DNA of 36,954 bases, taken from contig DMES01000039.1 of assembly GCA_003450815.1 (NCBI GenBank), positions 1-36,954 of the forward strand, read 5' to 3'. Shown piece by piece: positions 1 to 9,000 of this stretch. Source of the DNA: Elusimicrobiota bacterium (GTDB taxonomy: Bacteria; Elusimicrobiota; Elusimicrobia; Elusimicrobiales; UBA9959). The notes beneath the pieces are model-generated. The model saw nothing but the letters and a program-made list of their open reading frames with translations. It was not told the origin of the DNA and did no database searches. Both the position numbers and the translations under genes were made by a program. Position 1 is the first letter of the stretch. Every line of letters starts with the position of its first letter.

Positions 1-3000
1 GCGGCGGGATAATTCACCTGGTCAACGCCATAGGCATACACAGTGAAGGTGTCATAGCCTACGCTCACCAGATCGTAGAAAGTGGCGTCAAGCGCCAGGC
101 TCCAGGTCTTAATACCCGTGCCCGCGTCTATGCCGACATTCTTTGTGGACCGGTTGACTGTCCAGGTGCCCAAGTTAACATCCCACCAGTTGGAGTCGGA
201 AACCCTTTGTACGCCCACATAGAAATCAGTACCCAGGCCCGAGGGGGTATAGGTGGAAATGCGGTCCACGCTGGTGCCAGATATGATGTTGGAATAAGAA
301 GTCAGTACCTGCCCGTTGGCCGGTGATACTACCGCAGACACTGGTGGGCTGGCGTCATAAGTGAACGTAACGCTCTGCGCTTCCGAAATATTACCGGCTT
401 TATCAATAGCCCTGACTTTCAGTGTGTAGTTCTGGCTGTCGCGCCAGTCAACACCGGAATACGCCCACTGCGTCCAGTTGCTGATATTATCAGCCAGGTT
501 CCAGGCGTCGCTTGAGATAGTGGTCCGCCACGCGCCCAGGTCCCAGCGGTAGGTGACACCGCCAGCTCTGTACTGTAAAGCGAAAGTAACGCTGGAGATA
601 GACAAGCCGTCATCGGGATCGTCGTACGGCTCGCCGCGGATCGTGGACAGAATGCTTGAGCCGTCTTTATTCCTGCCGTATATCAGGGTCGTGTCCACCG
701 CATTTGGCGTGGATATCACTACCTCCGGCTTGACGCTGTCATAGATGAAATATTTGGTGTACTTGGCCTGGCCCGCGCCATAAACATCCGGGTTGCGGCC
801 GCTATTGCCGTCTACGTTGCCCGCGCCATCCGTGCCCCATACCTCCAGCCTGTATTTATCGCCGTTGGTCCAGCTGACAAGAGACAGACTGTATCCCCAA
901 TTCGTCGCCGCGCTGGACGGCTTTATATCATTCCAAGCCAGATTCTTACTGTTTTCGCTCAGCTCAAAACTGAAATTCGCCGGGTTCAGATACACACCCG
1001 CCTGCTCACCCACTGTTACGTTCGCTATCCTCACGTACACATGCCTTTGGTTCAGGGGGTCATAGACATTATCGGTGATAGTGCCGGTAGCCACCGACAG
1101 GCTGTTTAGCCAGGTGGGATTATTGAAGTCACCAGACCAGTCGTTTATTATGGGACTCACGGCAACAGAGGGAGCCGTGTAGTCATACACAAATTGATAG
1201 CCGGTGGCCGTGCTGATCGCAAGCTGACCCACCCCGTTGACGGCCCTGACAAAGATCTTGTTCACCGAACCGTCCACCCAGGCAGGGGAACTGATGTCGG
1301 TAAGATTGGTAAACACAACTTCGGAATTGGCCTGCGTAAGGAACGGCGCATAAACCATATCCGGCCCCGTCACGCTGTTAGTTGTAAGCCACATGGAATC
1401 ATTAACATCGCCGGGATCATGGCTGCCCAGCAGCTGCCACGCGTGCCCGTCCCAGTATTTACCCGTGCCCGACGGCGTGGTGTCTATGAACACCGCCCAC
1501 ACCTGCTTTACGCCGGTACCGCTGCCGGGGCTCACGGTCAGCGTGACGGAAGATACGCTGCTCTGCGCCGAGCCGGCCGACGGCCAGGTGACACTCACCG
1601 AAGGCGGCGAGGACTGGAAATAATAAGTGGACACGGGGGCAAGCGAGGAACCTATGTTGGCGTACGAGACTCCGGGATAATTAACCTGGTCAACGCCATA
1701 GGCGTACACGGTGAAGGTGTCATAGCTTACCTTCACCAGATCATAAAAAGTGGCATCAAGCGCCAAACTCCAGGTCTTAACGCCCGTGCCCGCGTCTATG
1801 CCGACGTTCTTTGTAGACCGGTACACAGTCCATGTACCCGCGCTAACATCCCACCAGTTGGAGTCCGAAACCCTTTGGATGCCCACATAGAAATCAGAGC
1901 CCAGACCAGAAGGAATGGTTGTTGCCGTGGCAACCTGATCACGGCTGGTGCCTGAAATGCTGTCAAAATAAGAAGTTAATATCCTGCCGTTGGCCGGGGA
2001 TACTACCGCAGACACAGGCGGCGTGACATCATATGTGAAAGTAACGCTCTGCGCATCCGAGATATTACCGGCTCTATCAACAGCCCTGACTTTCAGCGTG
2101 TAGCTCTGGCTGTCACTCCAGTCAATTCCGGAATATGCCCACTGCGTCCAGCCGCCGATATTATCGGCCAGGTTCCAGGCATCACTTGAGATAGTGGTCC
2201 GCCACGCGCCCAGATCCCAACGGTAGGTGACTCCCCCCGCCCTGTACTGCAAAGCGAATGTAACGCTGGACACTCCGGCGGGGGAATTGTCAGAAGGCAC
2301 ACCGCGTATAGTGGACAAAATGCTTGAGCCGTCTTTATCCCTGCCGTATATCAGGGCCGTGTCGCCGGCATTTGGCGTAGAAATCGTCACCTCCGGCTTG
2401 ACGTTGTCATAAATGAAATATCTGGTATACTTGGCCGCGCCGCCCGGATTATCCGGGTTGGAACCGCTGTTAACGTCGGTGTTTCCCGCACCGTCAGTGC
2501 CCCATACCTCCAGCCTGTATTTATCGCCGCCAGTCCAGTTGACACCGGTGAGACTGTAACTCCAGTTCGTCACCGCGCTGGACGGCTTTATATCTGTCCA
2601 GGCCAGATTTTTGTCATTTTCACTAAGTTCAAAACTAAAATTGGTCGGATTCAGATACATCCCGGACTGCTCGCCAGCCGTTACATCCGCTATCCTCACA
2701 TATATATGCCTTTGATTCAGGGGGTCATAAATATTATCAGTGATGGTTCCGGTGGCCACCGATATACTGCTGAACCAGGTGGGATTATTAAAGTCCGTTG
2801 AGAAGTTGTCTATTATAGGGCTCACCGTTACGGAGGGCGCCGTATGGTCATACACAAACTGATAACCGCTGGCCGTGCTGATTGCAAGCTGACCGATACC
2901 GTTGATTCCCTTGACGAATATCTTGTTCAACGAGCCGTCCACCCAGGCCGGGGAACTGATATCGGTCAGATTGGTAAACACAATTTCGGAATTGGCCTGC

Positions 3001-6000
3001 GTGAGGAACGGCGTATAAATCATGTCCGGGCCCGTCACACTGTTAGTTGTAAGCCAAATAGAATCATTGACATCGCCGGGGTTATGGCTGCCAAGCAGCT
3101 GCCACGCGTGCCCGTCCCAGTATTTTCCCTCACCGGTCGGGGTGGTGTCTATGAACACCGCCCACACCTGCTTCACGCCGGTGCCGCTGCCGGGGCTCAC
3201 TGTCAGCGTGACTGAAGATACTGTGCTCTGCGCCGAGCCGGCCGCCGGCCAGGTGACACTCGCCGAAGGCGGCGAGGATTGGAAATAATAAGTGGATACC
3301 GCAGTCAGCGAGGAGCCTATGTTGGCGTACGAGACGCCGGGATAATTCACCTGGTCAACACCATAGGCGTACACAGTAAAGGTATCATAGCCTACCTTCA
3401 CCAGATCGTAGAAAGTGGCATCCAGCGCCAGACTCCAGGTCTGTACGCCCGTGCCCGCGTCCGTACCGACATTCTTAGTGGACCGGTTGACCGTCCAGGT
3501 ACCCGCATCCACATCCCACCAGTTGGAGTCCGAAACCCTTTGTATGCCTACATAGAAATTAGAGCCCAAACCAGAGGGAGCGGTTGTTGCCGTGGCAACC
3601 TGATCACGGCTGGTGCCTGAAATGCTGTCGAAATAAGAAGTCAATATCCTGCCGTTGGCAGGGGATATTACCGCCGATACCGGCGGCGTGACATCATACG
3701 TGAAAGTGACACTTTGCACCTCAGAAACATTGCCGGCTTTGTCAACAGCCTTTACTTTCAGCGTATAGACCTGACTGTCGCGCCAGTCAATACCGGAATA
3801 CTCCCACTGCGTCCAGCCGCTGATATTATCGGCCAGGTTCCAGGCGTCGCTTGAGATAGTGGTCCGCCACGCACCCAGGTCCCAGCGGTAGGTGACACCA
3901 CCCGCCCGGTACTGTAAAGCGAACGTAACGCTGGACACTCCGGCGGGGAAATTATCTGAAGGCTCGCCGCGGATAGTGGACAGAATACTTGAGCCGTCCG
4001 TATTCCTGCCGTATATCAGGGTCGTGTCGCCGGCATTTGGAGTTGAGATCGTCACCTCCGGCTTAACGTTGTCATACACAAAATATTTGGTGTATTTGGC
4101 CTGGCCCGCGCCATAAACATCGGGGTTGCGGCCGCTATTACCGTCTACGTTGCCCGCGCCGTCAGTGCCCCATACTTCCATCCTGTATTTGCCGCCGCCG
4201 GACCAGTTAGCGCCGGAGAGAGTATAAGTCCAGTTCGTCGCCGCGCTGGACGGCCTGATATCGTTCCAGGCCAGATTCTTGTCGATTTCTGAAAGTTCAA
4301 AACTGGAATTTGCCGGGTTCAGATACACACCCGACTGTTCGCCGGCCGTTACTTCCGCTATCCTCACATATACATGCCGCTGGTTCAGAGGGTCATAAAT
4401 ATTATCAGTGATAGTGCCTGTTGCTACCGATACACTATTGAACCAGGTGGGATTATTAAAGTCATCCGACAAGCCGTCTATTGTAGGGCTCACCGTTACA
4501 GAGGGAGCCGTATGGTCATACACAAACTGATAGCCGCTGGCCGTGCTGATCGCAAGCTGACCCACACCGTTTACACCCTTGACAAATATCTTATTCAACG
4601 AACCGTCCACCCAGGCAGGGGAACTAATATCGGTCAGCTCAGTAAACACAACTTCGGAATTGGCCTGCGTAAGGAACGGCCTGTAAATCATATCCGGCCC
4701 CGTCACGCTGTCCGTTGTAAGCCACACGGAATCATTAACATCGCCGGGGTTATGGCTGCCCAGAGGCTGCCACGCGTGCCCGTCCCAGTATTTCCCCTCG
4801 CTGGTCGGAGTGGTGTCTATGAATACCGCCCACACCTGTTTCACGCCGGTGCCGCTGCCGGGGCTCACGGTCAGCGTGACTGAAGACACTGTGCTCTGCG
4901 CCGAACCGGCCTTCGGCCAGGTGACACTTGCAGAAGGCGGAGAGGACTGGAAATAATAAGTGGATAACGCGGTCAGCGAGGAGCCTATGTTGGCGTACGA
5001 GGCGGCGGGATAATTCACCTGGTCCACGCCATAGGCGTACACGGTGAAGGTGTCATAGCCTACACTCACCAGATCGTAGAAAGTGGCATCAAGCGCCAAA
5101 GTCCAGGTCTTTATGCCAGTGCCAGCGTCTATGCCCGCATTTCTTGTGGACCGGTTAACCGTCCAAGTGCCCAGGTTCACATCCCACCAGTTGGAGTCGG
5201 AAGTCCTTTGTATGCCCACATAGAAATTAGAGCCCAAGCCAGAAGGAGTATAGGTGGAAATACGGTCAATGCTGGTACCCGATATGCCACTGGAGTAAGA
5301 CGTCAATACCTGTCCGTTGGCCGGGGATATTACCGCAGAAACAGGCGGACTGACATCATATATAAATGAAATACTCGCAGCATCCGATATATTACCGGCC
5401 TTGTCAATAGCCTTTACTTTCAGGGTGTAGCTCTGGCTGTCACGCCAATCAATACCGGAATACTCCCACTCCGTCCAGTCGTTGATATTATCAGCCAGGT
5501 TCCAGGCGTCGCTGGAGAGAGTGGTACGCCACGCGCCCAGGTCCCAGCGGTAAGTGACCCCCCCCGCTCTGTACTGTAAAGCGAACGTAACACTGGATAT
5601 AGATAAGCCGTCACCGGGATCGTCGTAAGGCTCGCCGCGGATAGTGGACAGAATGCTTGAGCCGTCTTTATCCTTGCCGTATATCAGGGTAGTGTCAACG
5701 GCATAAGGCGTGGAAATAACCACCTGCGGCTTGACGTTGTCATAGGCAAAATATTTGGTGTATTTGGCCTGGCCCACGCCATAAACATCCGGGTTGCGGC
5801 CGCTATTGCCGTTGACATTGCCGGCGCCGTCAGTGCCCCATATCTCCATGCTGTAGCTGTTGCCGTTAGTCCAGTTGACCTGGGAGAGATTGAGGCTCCA
5901 GGCCTGGGTACCGCTCGACGGCTTTATATCGTTCCAGGCCGAATTCTTTCCACCTTCCACGATATTAAAACCGAAATTTGAAGGATTCAAATACACCGGC

Positions 6001-9000
6001 TGACCGGTATTAGTCAAGTCGGCTATCCTTACATACACATGCCGCTGGCTCAGCGTGTCATAAATATTATCGGTAATGGTGCCGCTGGCCACCGCAAGGC
6101 TGTTGATCCCGGTGTAAATGTCGGAATTGTCGGACCAGGCGGCTATGGCCGGGGTCACAAGCACAGTGGGCGCCGTCACGTCATAAACGAACGTGTGGCT
6201 GGATATGCCAGGCCCGTAATTAAACAAGGTCTGCCCGGCAGTATTCACGGCCGCCAGATAGATCTTATACTTCATGCCATCCGACCAGGTGGGTGTTGAA
6301 ATAGTGGTATTGCCTTTGAATTCCACACTTAAAGCCGACCGACCGTCTGTAGCTGTGCCGGGCGTAAATATCATGTCCGGGCTGCCGCCGGCCGCTGTGT
6401 CGGTTGACAGCCATACAGCGCCAAACGGTGAAGTGGAGGGCGGGTCCACCGCGCCCGCGGTCCATCCCCCCGCCGCGCCGCCGCCGGCCCAGTAATTGGT
6501 GTATTCGCCTGTATTGCCGGTGCTCAGAAACGCCACATATACCTGCTTAATGCGCCCGCCTTCGGGAGAAAGCGAGAACGTCACCGAACTGACATCGCTC
6601 CTTGCGCTCTCCACGCCGGGATACACGGCCGTAAGTATTGGCGTACTGGCCTGGTATGAGAACATAACCTTATAATTCGAATAATCCTCAATATTCGCAT
6701 AGGCGGTGGTCGGATTGTTCAACCGGTCTTTTGCCCAGGTGTAAACATAGAAAGTATCCGTAGTGCCCGGCAGCAGATCATAGAAAGTGGTGGGAATGGA
6801 CATGCTCCAGGACTTTACGCCCGAACCGGACCCTATCGTAAGTGTGCTGAAACTTATACCGTCGGAATACGTCCAGGTGCTATTTACATAATCCCACCAG
6901 TAATTTCCGCTTTGGCGCTTAACGGCTATATATAGATTTCCGTCCAGCCCCGACGGCGCCGCGGTAGAAACCTCGTCGGTCACCGTGCCGGAGATGGCGG
7001 TTATGCGGGTGCTGCCCATCGCCCCGCCGGAAGGGGATATTATCCGGGACACAGGCGGTTTTGTGTCGTAGGTGAAAGTGATGGTTTTATAGGACGTGGG
7101 AGCATTGCCCGCATTATCCTCCGCGTAGACCGTAAGAATATACTGCGCCCCGTCCACAAAATTGGCCGTACTCACATTGGTTATGGTCCAGCTTCCCTGC
7201 GACGCGTCATAGGCGGCGGTGCTCCACGCTTCGGCATACGCCCAGCCTGGCGCCTGCCAGTACTTAATATCGTTGCCGTCATTATACTGCAGTTTGTAGT
7301 TGACCTTCGCCACGCCCGATTCGGAAGTGGAATAATCCGCGGCTGTGCCCGCTAGCTGGCTCAGGACGCCTCCCACATAATTGGTGCCGGAAAGTGCGGC
7401 TGGCGAGGTGATAGCTACAAGCGGCACATTGCTGTCAAAATTGAAGTATCTATGATACTTAGGCATTGCGGCGTTTCCGGTCTGGCAGCCAAGGGTTGTA
7501 GTGCTGTTGTAAAATGATAGACATTGGGTGAGGCTATCCGGATCCGCATTCCCGGCGCCGTCTATGCCGTAGATCTCCAGATCATAGGATTTTCCCGAAG
7601 TAAAGTTGGCGTAGGGGAAATCAAACTGCCAGTTTCCAGTAAGCCCGTCGTCCTTCCTCCACCAGGCCCCGGAACAATCCGACTGGTCAAAGTCAACGTG
7701 GCTGCTCGGGTTCAGGCACTTGCTGCCGCCGGAGTATGTGTTTCTTATTCTCAGGTAAACATAGCGCGGGTCCATATCAATGTAGTGTCTGTAAAGGACA
7801 TTGTCCGCAACAGTGCCGCTGGCCAGCGTTATACTCTTAAGCCAGGTGGGATAGGCTGAATCGGTGGAAATGGAAATAAGCGAACTGGTAGCTGTAATTG
7901 TGGGGATGGTTATATCATACACGAATCTGTAACCGGACGAAGTGCTTAACGCGATATCGCCCCAGGAGGTAATGGCGGAGGTGGATTCCGAGGTACCGAA
8001 CAGGTTCACCGTATCGCTGGCGGCGGCCACTATATAATAGTCCTTGCCGTCCGTCCACGTAGGAATTTTCACATCATAATTGCCGCTGTTGTACATTTCA
8101 GAAGTGGTCGTAAAAACTTTCCTGTCGGCGCCATCCCATTGCAGGGGCGGATTGTAGGTGGAACCAGTAGAAATCCATATTCTGACACCGGGTGTATCGT
8201 TCCAGCCCCAAAAACCGTTGCCTGACGCACCGCCGCTGTGGTCGTTGGAGCAGTTGTTCATGGTGGTATGGCACCAGGACACCCATCCCGCGGTAGAAAC
8301 ATCGTTAAGATACGTTGAGGTGCTGGCCGAGGTGCGCGTGGGACGCGAAGAGGTCATAATGGAGAACCATACCTTCTGCACGCCGCTGCCGCTGCCGCCG
8401 ATCCCGAAAGAGTCATTCGTCTGTATCTGAAGCGTGGGGTTGGCGGTATTATTCCACGCGGTATTTTTGAGCGGTTGCGCTATTGTAACACCAGGCTGGC
8501 GTCTGTCCACCATAAACGGTATCGGGCCGTATTCCGCGCCGCCTATCCACGCCGCCGGCTGGTCGGAAGTCTGGCCCCTGGCGCTCAGTTGATATTCGCC
8601 GTCTACCAGCGGCCAGCCGTTATTTGAAGGCGTGGGATTATTACCCCACTTGGTGGTGTCATCGGCGTTATAAAACCAGGTTCCGGATGACTTTATGCTG
8701 AACCAGTATTTTTCCTCACTGGTGAAGGAAGTGGGGGCACGGAAATCCCTTACCGTATCGGCACCGTTAAAATAATAACCGTCGTAAACCCGCTCTATTT
8801 TAAGCTGGGTGGTATAAGTTGTGGTGTCGGAATAAGCCTGCCCGTCGTTAGGCCATAAAGTCTGGCCTCCATTTATCAGATTGAAGCCGGTGGTGCCCCA
8901 ATTCAGTTCATCTATCTGTTTGAGACCATCAGTTGTGGAAGGGTAATTGATGGAGGCCGTGGTGAGGGTCAGATAAAAAGTGGTGCTCGGAGACCCGTAA

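Noticed and set aside
1194..1955. 253-codon plus-strand open frame, with partial copies at 2844-3620 and 4374-4883
   Set aside because: It is antisense to the giant gene and recurs only because the repeat units recur; no start signal and unnatural protein composition.
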